Positions 43,557 through 53,480 are shown, numbered from the stretch's first letter. The stretch is DNA of 64,000 bases from an uncultured Alphaproteobacteria bacterium (GCA_902591485.1 CACJAV010000001.1:80563-144562); one strand, 5' to 3'. The notes: generated from the letters alone by a model not told the origin. A program made the numbers and translations.

Positions 43557-43853
43557 TTATTCATACACGCCAGTATTAGAATAATACAAATCTGTGTTTA
43601 CTTCAAATTCAGGGTCATTGTCTTCAAATTTTTCAACAAACACTTTAGAACACTCTTCACAAATATTTGTATAGTTAAAATCATTTTTTGTTACTTTTTT
43701 CAAATTAACAAGCCTTCTGAATTCTTGTTCATCTGGACATCTTAGATAATGAGAGTCGCAATAAGGACAAGAGATATATGAAGCATAATCAAAGCGATCT
43801 CGAAAAAATTTATGACCTTCTTTTAACAATTCCTGTTTATGATTTTTTTTCAA
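43557..43853 (-). CDS. Zinc-ribbon-like small protein (98 aa)
   Basis: Two CxxC pairs (CPYCDSHYLRC and ICEEC) can chelate zinc, with acidic tail residues. No other family features. Convergent with the small membrane genes and upstream of the restriction system, it may be a regulator or adaptor. Confidence 0.5.
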   Translation of the reverse strand: MKKNHKQELLKEGHKFFRDRFDYASYISCPYCDSHYLRCPDEQEFRRLVNLKKVTKNDFNYTNICEECSKVFVEKFEDNDPEFEVNTDLYYSNTGVYE

Positions 43854-43922
43854 TATTTTTGGGTACTAATCCTGATTAATAGAAAAATAAAGTACTTTGT
43901 TATGTTAATTCTTTATTTTTTT

Positions 43923-43941
43923 TAAGATTCCGCTAATCTTA
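43923..43941. promoter_or_regulatory. Inverted repeat TAAGATT-N5-AATCTTA upstream of hsdM, putative operator
   Basis: A perfect 7-bp inverted repeat with 5-nt spacer lies 37 nt before the first hsdM start, in a gap without genes. Type I and II restriction genes are often autoregulated at such sites, though a hairpin role is also possible. Confidence 0.4.
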
Positions 43942-43977
43942 TCATCCAAATGGACGTTTCAAAAAAAAGTTAACACA

Positions 43978-45459
43978 ATGAATAAAAAATTAACTTTATC
44001 AGAAATTGAGCAATATCTCTCTAAAGCGGCATGGATATTAAAAGGTCCAGTTGATGCATCTGATTTTAAATCATATATTTTTCCTTTGCTTTTTTTCAAA
44101 AGAATTTCAGATGTTTATGATGAAGAATATGAATTAGCTTTAAAAGAATCAGGAAATGATAAAGAATATGCGTTATTAAAAGAATTTCATAGATTTATTA
44201 TCCCTAAAAACAGTCATTGGAAAGATATAAGAGAAACATCAGTAAATGTAGGTATTAAAATTCAAAATGCTATTCGAGAAATAGAATCAGCTAATCAAGA
44301 ATATTTAAGTGGTATTTTTGGAGATGTTCAGTGGAGTAATAAAGAAAGACTTTCAGATGAATTACTAAATAATTTAATTGATCATTTTTCTCGATATAAT
44401 TTATCAAACATTTCTGTTTCTGCAGATGTATTAGGTAATGCTTACGAGTATCTTATTAAACATTTTGCAGATTTAACAAATAAAAAAGCAGGTGAATTTT
44501 ATACGCCTAGATCAGTTGTTCATTTGATGACCAAAATTATTGATCCAAAAGAAAATGAAAGTATTTATGATCCTGCATGTGGTACAGGGGGAATGTTAAT
44601 TGAAAGCTTAGAGTATTTAAAAAAATCTAATTTAAATCCTCAGACTTTAAAAATTTATGGTCAGGAAAGTAATTTAACTACAAGTGCTATTGCACGTATA
44701 AATCTATTTCTTCATAACGCAGAAGATTTTAATATTTTTAAAGGCGATACTCTTCGTAATCCAGGTTTTTTTGAGTTAGATAATTTAAAAACTTTTGATT
44801 GTGTAGTTGCTAATCCACCTTTTTCACTAAAAAATTGGGGTGCAGAAAATTGGGCTAATGACCCTTTTGGAAGAAATATTGCTGGAGTACCTTCAAAAAG
44901 CAATGGTGATATGGCCTGGGTGCAACATATGATTAAGTCAATGAACAATAATGGTCGTATGGCAGTTGTACTACCTGAAGGAGTTTTATTTAGAAAGGGA
45001 AGTGAGGGAAAAATTAGAAAGAAATTAATAGAGCTAGATTTACTTGATGCTATTATTGGACTTGGCCCTAATATTTTTTATGGTACAAATCTTTCTCCAT
45101 GCATATTGATTTTTAATAATAAAAAAGAAAAACACAAAAAAGGAAAAATATTGTTTATTGATGGCTCAGAACAAATAAAAGTTAGTAGAGCACAAAATTA
45201 TTTGGAACTACAACATATAAAAAAAATCTTTGAGTGGTATTCTAATTATGAAAATGTAGAGAACTTCGTAAAAATTTGTTCTATGGAAGACTTTATTAAT
45301 AATGGATATAGTCTGCTTATTTCTTTGTATATTGATAAGAAATTAGAAAAAAATTATCCTTCAATACAGAATGTCTCTGAAAATTTAAAAAAAGCTTGGG
45401 ATAATACATTAGAGTCTGAAAAAAACTTTAAAAAAATACTAGAGGAATTTAATCTTTGA
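43978..45459 (+). CDS. hsdM: Type I restriction-modification N6-adenine methyltransferase subunit (HsdM 1)
   Basis: A 493-residue HsdM. The N-terminal helical domain (SDFKSYIFPLLFFKRISDVYDEE) precedes the Rossmann methylase with motif I YDPACGTGGML (197-207) and the catalytic NPPF (279-282). It methylates adenine on the recognition site together with HsdS. It heads a four-gene set, and its stop overlaps the next start by 4 nt (TTGA). The second methylase that follows is related but distinct. Confidence 0.92.
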   Translation: MNKKLTLSEIEQYLSKAAWILKGPVDASDFKSYIFPLLFFKRISDVYDEEYELALKESGNDKEYALLKEFHRFIIPKNSHWKDIRETSVNVGIKIQNAIREIESANQEYLSGIFGDVQWSNKERLSDELLNNLIDHFSRYNLSNISVSADVLGNAYEYLIKHFADLTNKKAGEFYTPRSVVHLMTKIIDPKENESIYDPACGTGGMLIESLEYLKKSNLNPQTLKIYGQESNLTTSAIARINLFLHNAEDFNIFKGDTLRNPGFFELDNLKTFDCVVANPPFSLKNWGAENWANDPFGRNIAGVPSKSNGDMAWVQHMIKSMNNNGRMAVVLPEGVLFRKGSEGKIRKKLIELDLLDAIIGLGPNIFYGTNLSPCILIFNNKKEKHKKGKILFIDGSEQIKVSRAQNYLELQHIKKIFEWYSNYENVENFVKICSMEDFINNGYSLLISLYIDKKLEKNYPSIQNVSENLKKAWDNTLESEKNFKKILEEFNL

Positions 45460-46910
45460 ATCAACTGGAACTAGAAAAATATCTATGGGGAGCGGCCACT
45501 ACTTTGCGCGGCAAAATTGATGCTGGAGACTATAAACAATACATCTTCCCTTTGTTATTTTTTAAACGTATTTGTGATGTTTACGATGAAGAGTTTGAAA
45601 ATGCTCTAGACAAAAGTGATGGAGATATGGAGTATGCATTATTTAAAGAAAATCATAATTTTCAAGTACCTAATGAAGCTCATTGGAATAAAGTCAGGGA
45701 AGTAACTGTAAATGTTGGAGCATCTTTGCAAAAATCTATGAATTTAATAGAAAAAGCTAATCCAGATACCTTATCAGGTATTTTTGGTGATGCATCTTGG
45801 ACTAATAAAGAAAAACTATCAGATGAAACACTAAATAACTTAATAGAACATTATTCAAAATTTAAACTTAATCTATCAAATGTTCCAGATGATCAACTTG
45901 GAAACGCTTATGAATATTTAATTAAACAATTTGCTGATGATAGTGGTCATACTGCTGCAGAATTTTATACTAATCGAACAGTTGTAAAATTAATGACAAT
46001 TATTATGAATCCAAAACAAGGGGAAAGTATTTATGATCCAACGTGTGGTTCTGGAGGATTATTACTTAATTCTGCTCTGCATTTAAAAAACGAAGGCAAA
46101 GAATATCGAACATTAAAATTATATGGTCAAGAAATCAATCTTATCACATCATCAATTGCTCGTATGAATATGTTTTTGCATGGAATTGAAGAATTCAAAA
46201 TATCAAGAGGAGATACTCTCGCAAACCCAACTTTTATTGCAAATGACTCTCTTATGAAATTTAATGTAATCTTAGCGAATCCTCCTTACTCAATAAAATC
46301 ATGGAACCAAAAATCTTTTTCTAATGATCCCTATGGAAGAAATATTTGGGGCATTCCTCCTCAAGGTTGTGCTGATTATGCTTTTCAACAACACATTCAA
46401 AAAAGTTTAAATGATAAAAATGGACGCGCATGTGTTCTTTGGCCATACGGGGTATTATTTAGAAACTCTGAATCTCATATACGAAAAAAAATGATAGAGG
46501 AAGATATTGTTGAATGTATAATAAGTCTTGGTAAAAATCTTTTTTACAACTCCACAATGGAATCTTGTTTATTAATTACAAATAATGCTAAACTTAAAGA
46601 AAGAAAAGGTAAAGTAATTTTTATTGATGCAAGAAAAGAATTGAAAAAAGAAAAAACTATTAGTTATCTTTTACCTAAACATATTTCAAAAATTTATAAG
46701 GCATATTCTGATTTTAAAAGTATTGAAAATTTTTCTTATGTTGCCGAGATTAATGAAATTAATGAAAAAAATGCAAATCTCAATGTTCCTTTATATGTAA
46801 AAAATGTAGATAATGAAAATACTTTAGATCCTTTGAATGTTTATAAAGATTGGTTAAAATCTAATAAAAAATTGGAAGAGACTATTACTAAATTACTTAA
46901 GAAAGTGTGA
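45456..46910 (+). CDS. hsdM: Type I restriction-modification methyltransferase subunit (HsdM 2)
   Basis: A 484-residue HsdM paralogue with the same N-terminal pattern (GDYKQYIFPLLFFKRICDVYDEE), motif I DPTCGSGGLL (194-203) and catalytic NPPY (275-278). Both methylases appear intact and differ at many positions, so neither is an obvious pseudogene. The start is TTG overlapping the first stop. Two unequal M subunits with one S and one R gene is unusual; a mixed M1-M2-S enzyme, or one modifying each DNA strand, is possible. Confidence 0.9.
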   Translation: MNQLELEKYLWGAATTLRGKIDAGDYKQYIFPLLFFKRICDVYDEEFENALDKSDGDMEYALFKENHNFQVPNEAHWNKVREVTVNVGASLQKSMNLIEKANPDTLSGIFGDASWTNKEKLSDETLNNLIEHYSKFKLNLSNVPDDQLGNAYEYLIKQFADDSGHTAAEFYTNRTVVKLMTIIMNPKQGESIYDPTCGSGGLLLNSALHLKNEGKEYRTLKLYGQEINLITSSIARMNMFLHGIEEFKISRGDTLANPTFIANDSLMKFNVILANPPYSIKSWNQKSFSNDPYGRNIWGIPPQGCADYAFQQHIQKSLNDKNGRACVLWPYGVLFRNSESHIRKKMIEEDIVECIISLGKNLFYNSTMESCLLITNNAKLKERKGKVIFIDARKELKKEKTISYLLPKHISKIYKAYSDFKSIENFSYVAEINEINEKNANLNVPLYVKNVDNENTLDPLNVYKDWLKSNKKLEETITKLLKKV

Positions 46911-46943
46911 ATAAAATAATAAATTATATTTTATACAAAAACT

Positions 46944-48140
46944 ATGCAAAAAAAAATAAAAAATCAAAAGTTAATTAAATTTAAATTTTCTGATCTTGTT
47001 GAAAATATTGTAGAAAAAATAATACCAGATAAATCTGGATTAGATCATTATATTGGCTTAAAGCATTTAGATTCTGGATCATTAAAGATTAAAAGATATG
47101 GAGAAACCTCATCTTTAATAGGTGATAAATTAAAAATATATAAAGGAGATTTAATTTTTGCAAAGCGTAATGCATATTTAAAGCGTGTAGCTATTGCGGA
47201 TTTTGATGCAGTTGCATCTGCTCATTCATTGGTTTTAAGAGCAAAGACTCATAACATTTTACCTGATTTTCTTCCTTATTTTTTATTATCAGAAAAATTT
47301 TGGCAAAAGGCTATTGAAATTTCAGTGGGATCACTTTCACCAACAATTAATTGGAAAACTTTAGCTGAACAGGTTTTTTTCCTTCCTGGTATCGATGAGC
47401 AAAAAAAAATAACTAAATTACTTAATTCTATTAATGAAATGATCTTAAATGAAGATGTCTTACTTGAAAAAATTAAAATTTATTATGATGCAAAGACTAT
47501 AAATCTTTTAAATGGACATAATTTAGTAAAAAATAAAAAAAATCTTCCAGAAAATTGGAAATTAATAAAGATAAACGAATTAGGTTTAATTTCTACAAGT
47601 AGTGTTGATAAAAAAAACAGAAATAATGAAAAAGAAATTAATCTTATAAATTATATGGATGTTTATACTTCTGTGGACAAAAAAATTGACTCAAAAATAG
47701 AATTTATGAAAGTTACAGCAAATTCAACACAAATTAAAAATAACCAAGTTTCTTTAGGTGATGTTCTCTTTAATCCAAGTTCGGAAACATCAGATGATAT
47801 TGGTCACTCTGCAGTTGTTTATGAGAATCTTCCTAATACATTATATAGTTATCATTTAGTTAATTTAAAATTCAAAGTTAAAATGGATTTAGAATTCAAG
47901 AGATTTGTTTTTAATAACCCAGAAATTTTAAACCAATTCACTAGAAAATCGAAAGGAGCTACTAGAAAAATTCTTGATTTGAATGATTTTAGAGAAACTT
48001 TTGTAAGAGTGCCACCCATTAATATTCAAAAAAAAATTGCTGATGAGCTATCACTTATTAACGATAGTTTTATTATGTGTAAAAATAGAATTTCAAAATC
48101 AAAAATGTTGCAAACTAGCCTTATTAATAGTTTAATATAA
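46944..48140 (+). CDS. hsdS: Type I restriction specificity subunit (HsdS)
   Basis: A 398-residue protein with two target-recognition regions, each followed by a helical conserved region (DEQKKITKLLNSINEMI in the middle and NIQKKIADELSLINDSF at the end). It binds a bipartite DNA site and joins both methylase and restriction subunits. It follows HsdM 2 by 33 nt and precedes HsdR by 2 nt. The target sequence cannot be predicted from this alone. Confidence 0.88.
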   Translation: MQKKIKNQKLIKFKFSDLVENIVEKIIPDKSGLDHYIGLKHLDSGSLKIKRYGETSSLIGDKLKIYKGDLIFAKRNAYLKRVAIADFDAVASAHSLVLRAKTHNILPDFLPYFLLSEKFWQKAIEISVGSLSPTINWKTLAEQVFFLPGIDEQKKITKLLNSINEMILNEDVLLEKIKIYYDAKTINLLNGHNLVKNKKNLPENWKLIKINELGLISTSSVDKKNRNNEKEINLINYMDVYTSVDKKIDSKIEFMKVTANSTQIKNNQVSLGDVLFNPSSETSDDIGHSAVVYENLPNTLYSYHLVNLKFKVKMDLEFKRFVFNNPEILNQFTRKSKGATRKILDLNDFRETFVRVPPINIQKKIADELSLINDSFIMCKNRISKSKMLQTSLINSLI

Positions 48141-48142
48141 CT

Positions 48143-51091
48143 ATGATATTCAGTGAACTGAATACTGTAGAGCATTACATAATTCACAATTTAAGTGGAG
48201 TTAATCTTAATAATAATTCTTCTAAGTTTAATCTAAAAACACATAAATGGACTTATAAGGACTCAGACAGTATTAACAGAAAAATTGATGATGTGTTAAT
48301 TGAGTTAGAAATAAAAAAAGCTTTAAAACGCTTAAATCCAGAAATTAATCAGACATCTGATTTTGCAGATCAAGTTATTTTCAAATTAAGAGCTATATTG
48401 ATTTCAGTAAATCAAATAGGTCTTGTTAGGGCAAATGAAGAGTTTTTTGAGTGGCTTCGAGGTAATAAAACAATGCCATTTGGTGAAAATAACCAACACA
48501 TTCCTATTAAGCTAATTGATTTTGATATTTTATCAAACAACAGTTACATAATTACAAACCAATTTAAAATTCAACATAATGAACTTAAAATACCAGACAT
48601 AGTTATGATGATTAATGGCATTCCTGTTGTAGTAGGTGAGGCTAAAACTACAATTAGACCATCTATTAGTTGGCTGGATGGTGCGCATGAAATTCATGAT
48701 ATTTATGAAAATGCATCACCTCAATTATTTGTTCCAAATATTTTATCATTTGCAACAGAGGGTAAAGAGTTATTTTATGGAGGAATAAGAAATCCTCTAC
48801 AATTTTGGGCTCCTTGGAGAGTTAATGATGATAAAAGTAGTGTAGCAAAAAAATTAGGTTTGGGAGAAATTAAAGACGAGCTTATTGATTTATTGAGTCC
48901 AGAGAGATTACTAGATATATTACAAAACTTTTCTTTATTTACAACAAATAAACAAAAACAACGTTTAAAAATTATTTGTAGATTTCAACAATATGAAGGT
49001 GCTAATAAAATAGTTGAAAGAGTTATAGAAGGTAAAGAGAAGAAAGGACTTATTTGGCATTTTCAAGGATCAGGTAAGTCTCTTCTAATGGTTTTTGCAG
49101 CACAAAAATTAAGAAAATTATCTGAGTTAAAAAGTCCAACAATATTAGTTTTAGTTGATAGAACTGATTTAGATACTCAAATTAGTGGGATATTTAATGC
49201 TGCAGATATTCCCAATATAGAAACTACTGAAAATATAAAAGAATTACAAAACATGTTGGAGCTTGATACTAGAAAGATAATAATCTCGATGATACACAAG
49301 TTTAGAGATGCAAAAAAAGATTTAAATTTAAGAGACAATATTATCGTTTTAGTTGATGAAGCTCATCGGACACAAGAAGGAGACCTTGGTAGACAAATGA
49401 GATCAGCTTTACCAAATGCTTTTTTATTTGGATTAACTGGAACTCCTGTAAATAAATTAGATAAAAATACCTTTTGGGCTTTCGGCTCTAAAAAAGATAG
49501 TAGTGGATATTTGTCTAAATATTCTTTCGATCAATCCATTAGAGATAATGCAACGTTAAAGTTGCATTTTGAGTCAAGACTAATTGATCTTCATGTTGAT
49601 CAACAAACTTTAGATAAAGCAATGGAAGAATTTAAACAAAGTGAAGCTTTATCTGATGAAGAAGCTGATGCTTTAAACAAAAAATCAGCAAAAATGTCTG
49701 CATTTTTAAAATCACCTGAAAGAATTGAAAAAATTGTAAAAGATATTTCAATGCATTTTAAAGAGAAAGTACAACCTCATGGTTTGAAAGCTATGATTGT
49801 AACTCCAGATAGAGAAGCTTGCACTTTATATAAGAAGGAATTAGATAGATATTTTAAAACAGAGACAAGTAGCGTTGTTATAACAACTACAGCCAATGAT
49901 GATTTAGAATTTAAAAATAAATGGGGAATTGATAGATCTAAACAGGAAAAAATAGTCGATGAATTTAATGATAAAAATTCAGATTTAAATTTTATAATTG
50001 TTACATCAAAACTTTTAACAGGATTTGATGCTCCAATTTTACAGACTATGTACTTAGATAAATCATTAAAAGAGCATACTCTTATTCAAGCAATTTGCAG
50101 AACAAACAGACCATATCCTGGTAAAAAATTTGGAAATATTGTTGATTATTTTGGAGTATTTGATGACATAGCAAAATCTCTTAAGTTTGATGATAAAGAA
50201 GTAAATTCTGTTATTTCTAATATTTCTGAATTGAGGAGCCAACTTAAGTCTGCTGTCGAAGAAACATTAAAACATTTTGAAGGAGTTGACAAATCTGTTC
50301 AGGGATTTGAAGGATTAGAGTTAGCTCAACAAAAAATTAATACAGACGAAAAAAAAGATGCTTTTGCTAAAGATTATAAATTCTTATCAAATTTATGGGA
50401 GTCTATATCTCCCGATAAAATTTTAGATTTCTATAATGATGATTATAAATGGTTATCTAATATTTATGACTCAGTTAGGCCATCAACCGATAATACGGGT
50501 AAGCTATTATGGTTTACTTTTGGAGCCAAAACAACTGCTTTAATTCACGAAAATATACATGCTGGAAATATACATAAATTAGAAGAATTTGTTTTAGATG
50601 GAAATGTAATTGAAAATATTATTAAAGACGGTGATCCAAAAAAAGTAAAAGAAATTGAAAAAATACTTATTAACCGTTTTAAAAAACATAAAAATGATCC
50701 AAAATTTAAAAATTTAAGTGAAAGATTAATTGATATTCAGAATAAATTAGAAGAAGGTCTAATAACCTCGATAGACTTTGTAAAAGAGTTATGTAAACTT
50801 GCTAAAGAAACACTACAATTAGAGAAGGAAATAAAAGAAAAAACACCTCAAGCAGCATTAACAGAATTGTTCTTTGAATTAAAATCAGATCAAACACCAG
50901 CTGTTGTTGAGAGAATTGTTAACGATATTGATTCAATAGTTAAAATTGTTAGATTTCCAAATTGGCAAAACAGTAATGCTGGTCAACGTGAAGTTCAAAA
51001 ATCATTACGACAGACATTATTAAAATATCAACTTCATAAAGATCAAGTATTATTTGAAAGAGCTTATGAATATATAAAGGAATATTATTAA
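48143..51091 (+). CDS. hsdR: Type I restriction endonuclease subunit (HsdR)
   Basis: A 982-residue ATP-dependent nuclease/translocase. The N-terminal PD-(D/E)XK site has Asp152 (KIPDIVMM) and GEAKT (Glu166, Lys168); the motor has FQGSGKS, LVDEAHRTQEGDLGRQM, LFGLTGTP, SKLLTGFDAP and QAICRTNRPY; and the C-terminal third is helical for complex assembly. It appears complete. It cuts unmodified DNA after translocation, so the system should be active if all genes are expressed. Confidence 0.92.
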   Translation: MIFSELNTVEHYIIHNLSGVNLNNNSSKFNLKTHKWTYKDSDSINRKIDDVLIELEIKKALKRLNPEINQTSDFADQVIFKLRAILISVNQIGLVRANEEFFEWLRGNKTMPFGENNQHIPIKLIDFDILSNNSYIITNQFKIQHNELKIPDIVMMINGIPVVVGEAKTTIRPSISWLDGAHEIHDIYENASPQLFVPNILSFATEGKELFYGGIRNPLQFWAPWRVNDDKSSVAKKLGLGEIKDELIDLLSPERLLDILQNFSLFTTNKQKQRLKIICRFQQYEGANKIVERVIEGKEKKGLIWHFQGSGKSLLMVFAAQKLRKLSELKSPTILVLVDRTDLDTQISGIFNAADIPNIETTENIKELQNMLELDTRKIIISMIHKFRDAKKDLNLRDNIIVLVDEAHRTQEGDLGRQMRSALPNAFLFGLTGTPVNKLDKNTFWAFGSKKDSSGYLSKYSFDQSIRDNATLKLHFESRLIDLHVDQQTLDKAMEEFKQSEALSDEEADALNKKSAKMSAFLKSPERIEKIVKDISMHFKEKVQPHGLKAMIVTPDREACTLYKKELDRYFKTETSSVVITTTANDDLEFKNKWGIDRSKQEKIVDEFNDKNSDLNFIIVTSKLLTGFDAPILQTMYLDKSLKEHTLIQAICRTNRPYPGKKFGNIVDYFGVFDDIAKSLKFDDKEVNSVISNISELRSQLKSAVEETLKHFEGVDKSVQGFEGLELAQQKINTDEKKDAFAKDYKFLSNLWESISPDKILDFYNDDYKWLSNIYDSVRPSTDNTGKLLWFTFGAKTTALIHENIHAGNIHKLEEFVLDGNVIENIIKDGDPKKVKEIEKILINRFKKHKNDPKFKNLSERLIDIQNKLEEGLITSIDFVKELCKLAKETLQLEKEIKEKTPQAALTELFFELKSDQTPAVVERIVNDIDSIVKIVRFPNWQNSNAGQREVQKSLRQTLLKYQLHKDQVLFERAYEYIKEYY

Positions 51092-51153
51092 GTTGATGAA
51101 TTGTGTATTTCAGTTTGAAAATATTCAACAAAGACAAGGGTATTTCTCGATAT

Positions 51154-51402
51154 TTAAGCTAATTTTGAATACTTTCCTTTAAATTGTATACACATTTCAT
51201 ATTCTTCTCTAACATTTTGATATTGTTTTCGTTTTTGATACCAGCCTTCATTAGCAGCTTTCTTACGTAACGTAGATAAAGTTAAACTAAATTCTTTTGC
51301 TATAAGATCGAGAGTAGGGAAGATGTGTCCTTTCTCATCTTGATACCCTTTTATGTATTGATGTCGTGCAATATTAAAAGATTCTGAGTTTTTATTCATC
51401 AT
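51154..51402 (-). CDS. HTH protein resembling phage terminase small subunit N-terminus
   Basis: An 82-residue protein with a helix-turn-helix pattern: PTLDLIAKEFSLTLSTLRKKA followed by ANEGWYQKRKQYQ. The RKKAANEGWYQKR ending is the form seen in small terminase subunits, though the rest of a terminase is missing. It may be a phage remnant or a small regulator of the adjacent restriction genes, with which it is convergent. The function is uncertain. Confidence 0.55.
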   Translation of the reverse strand: MMNKNSESFNIARHQYIKGYQDEKGHIFPTLDLIAKEFSLTLSTLRKKAANEGWYQKRKQYQNVREEYEMCIQFKGKYSKLA

Positions 51403-51484
51403 TACTTCATAAAAAAACTCTTTCTGATTCTTAATATGATAAAAAATTTAATCGTGTACAAAAATTTAATAACGTTAATAAAAA

Positions 51485-52219
51485 TTATTTAATATTTTTT
51501 ATTAATAAATTTTTAAATTCCTCAACAGCGACTGTAGCAGGCTTATGAATTGAAAAATCAAACTGATCTTGATTACGAGATGGTTCTAAATTTAATTCAA
51601 CTGTTGGTTTACGCATGCCTTTGAACATCGTAACAAACCCTGCAGCAGGGTAAACTTCACCGGACGTACCAATGGAGACGAAGAGGGCGGACTGCTCTGC
51701 TAAATCATGGATTTCATCCATTTGAAGTGGCATTTCACCAAACCAGACGATGTGAGGACGCATTTGAGAGTCACATTCTGGGCATTTATGGGTCTCATTT
51801 AGGTCTTCAAACCAGTCAAAGACGTGACTATCATTCATAATGCATCTAGCCTTATTTAGCTCACCATGCATATGAATAATTGATGAACTCCCTGCTTTCT
51901 CATGTAAATCATCAATATTTTGAGTTATAATATTGATTTTAAACGTTTTTTCTAATTCATATAGATCAAAATGACCTTTATTTGCCTCAGTACCTGAATT
52001 GAGCTCTTTTCTTCTATTATTATAGAAATCATAGACAAGATTAGGGTTTCTATAGAATCCTTCTGGAGAAGCTACATCTTCAATTCGGTGATTATTCCAC
52101 AAACCATCACTATCTCTGAATGTCTTAATTCCAGACTCTTTACTTATTCCAGCACCCGTAAGCACAAATATCTTTGAATTGGCGGGAATCTGCAATAAAA
52201 TTTCATTATTCATACACAA
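51485..52219 (-). CDS. cobB: Sir2-family NAD-dependent protein deacylase (CobB type)
   Basis: A 244-residue sirtuin with FVLTGAGISKESGIKTFRD, TQNIDDLHEKAG, catalytic His in IIHMHGEL, and zinc cysteines (ARCIM, CPEC; only three are obvious in the usual four-Cys set). The substrate pocket has a Tyr-x-x-Arg pair in DFYNNRRKEL, as in CobB/SIRT5, which favours succinyl or other acidic acyl groups. It lies next to the integrase, so it may be island cargo; some Sir2 proteins act in defence, but this is the stand-alone deacylase type. Confidence 0.88.
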   Translation of the reverse strand: MCMNNEILLQIPANSKIFVLTGAGISKESGIKTFRDSDGLWNNHRIEDVASPEGFYRNPNLVYDFYNNRRKELNSGTEANKGHFDLYELEKTFKINIITQNIDDLHEKAGSSSIIHMHGELNKARCIMNDSHVFDWFEDLNETHKCPECDSQMRPHIVWFGEMPLQMDEIHDLAEQSALFVSIGTSGEVYPAAGFVTMFKGMRKPTVELNLEPSRNQDQFDFSIHKPATVAVEEFKNLLIKNIK

Positions 52220-52338
52220 GATACAGTATATAGTTTCACATGAAAATCAATATGTTGGTATTAGATTAATTACTTACTTGATATTATTATAATAATTTAT
52301 TGATATATAATGATTTATAATTTAACTTGACTATATGT

Positions 52339-52360
52339 TACGATAACTGTAATTATCGTA
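52339..52360. promoter_or_regulatory. Palindrome TACGATAA-N6-TTATCGTA upstream of integrase
   Basis: A perfect 8-bp inverted repeat with 6-nt spacer ends 10 nt before the integrase start. It is likely a repressor or autoregulatory site, since there is little room for other control sequences; it could also be a recombinase arm site. Confidence 0.5.
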
Positions 52361-52370
52361 TTATATAATT

Positions 52371-53429
52371 ATGGTTAAAATAACAATAAATGATAATGTT
52401 TCAAAACTTAAGCAAAAATCAAAAGCTAAAAATACTCAAAATAAGTATGAAGGTGATTGGCTAAAATTTACAAACTATTGTCAGAACAAATATTTATGTA
52501 ATCCACTTGACGTAGATGATCTTGATTCAGCATATGCTTTAACAGCAAATTATATGGACTGGCTTCACGAAGATCCAGAGGCAAAAGTTTTTAAAGGATC
52601 TAGTAATATACCTGGGAGAGAAAAATTAAATAATAACCCCTACTCTTCATCTCCTTACAAAGCTTCTACTATTCAAAGAATATTAGCTTCAATAACTTAT
52701 AAATATCGCATTAATGGATTTCAATTTGATAGAAAAAACCCAAACGTAGCTGAAACAATTAGTGCCATAGTAAGGGATGAAAAAAATAATAAATCCGGAC
52801 AAGCAAAAGAACTTCTCAAAAATGATATAATTAAAATTATTGACTCAATCCCAAATGATGAAGAAGACTATAGCAATATAAGAGATAAAGCATTGATTTT
52901 AATAGGTTTTTATTCATTTTGTAGAAGGTCAGAACTTCTAGGGATGCAATTTGAGCACTTACATTTTGCAAATGATGGTATTCAAGTCCTTATTCCATTT
53001 TCTAAAACTGACCAAACAGGAGAAGGTAGAATGATTTTTTTACCGGCTACTGAAGATGATTACTGCCCAGTTAAAGCTTTAAATCACTGGCTTGAAATTG
53101 CAATGATAGATAAAGGCCCCCTCTTCTACAAAATAAATAAATCCAATACGATTGAAAAATATACAATGAATTATAAAAATCAAAAAGTTAGTTTAAACGA
53201 TAGTAGTTTTGTTCTAATTTTAAAAAAAAGAGCATCAGCTGCAGGAATAGAAGATTGCAATAAAATATCAGGCCATAGCCTTCGAGTTGGATCTATTACA
53301 CAAGCCAGAATGAATGGTGTTCCAACTCATGAAATCATGGCTCAGAGTGGCCACAAGACAACTCAAATGATAGATCGATATACCAAACTGTCAAACATAA
53401 GAGAAACTAGCGCTGCTAAAAAAATATAG
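52371..53429 (+). CDS. Tyrosine recombinase/integrase
   Basis: A 352-residue phage-type integrase. The N-terminal SAM-like DNA-binding domain (about 20-130) precedes a catalytic domain with Arg185 (FCRRSELLG), His302-x-x-Arg305 (GHSLRVG), His328 (SGHKTTQ) and the nucleophile Tyr337 (MIDRYTKL). The full catalytic set is present. It probably mobilises or once mobilised the adjacent region. No tRNA or clear att repeat flanks it here; a tRNA 3' remnant lies 44 kb away. Confidence 0.9.
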   Translation: MVKITINDNVSKLKQKSKAKNTQNKYEGDWLKFTNYCQNKYLCNPLDVDDLDSAYALTANYMDWLHEDPEAKVFKGSSNIPGREKLNNNPYSSSPYKASTIQRILASITYKYRINGFQFDRKNPNVAETISAIVRDEKNNKSGQAKELLKNDIIKIIDSIPNDEEDYSNIRDKALILIGFYSFCRRSELLGMQFEHLHFANDGIQVLIPFSKTDQTGEGRMIFLPATEDDYCPVKALNHWLEIAMIDKGPLFYKINKSNTIEKYTMNYKNQKVSLNDSSFVLILKKRASAAGIEDCNKISGHSLRVGSITQARMNGVPTHEIMAQSGHKTTQMIDRYTKLSNIRETSAAKKI

Positions 53430-53480
53430 TTATTAAATTTTATTAATTCTTTATTAAATTTTTTATATTAAAAATTTCAA

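Larger units (their letters stand above)
39588..53429. mobile_element. Accessory/defence island, probable integrated or mobile-derived region (edges uncertain)
   Basis: This stretch groups genes typical of mobile or defence regions: DUF2693-like phage protein, PD-(D/E)XK nuclease, Pif1-like helicase, small membrane and zinc-ribbon proteins, a complete type I restriction system, a terminase-like HTH protein, a sirtuin and a tyrosine recombinase at the right end. No flanking direct repeats were identified, so the edges shown are only the first and last such genes and the whole may be a composite. Confidence 0.35.

Noticed and set aside
44712..44948. Minus-strand open frame inside hsdM 1
   Set aside because: It is antisense to a conserved methylase region and has no family features.
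43978..46910. Interpretation of tandem HsdM as a frameshifted single gene
   Set aside because: Each frame has its own full N-domain, motif I and NPPF/NPPY, so they are two genes.
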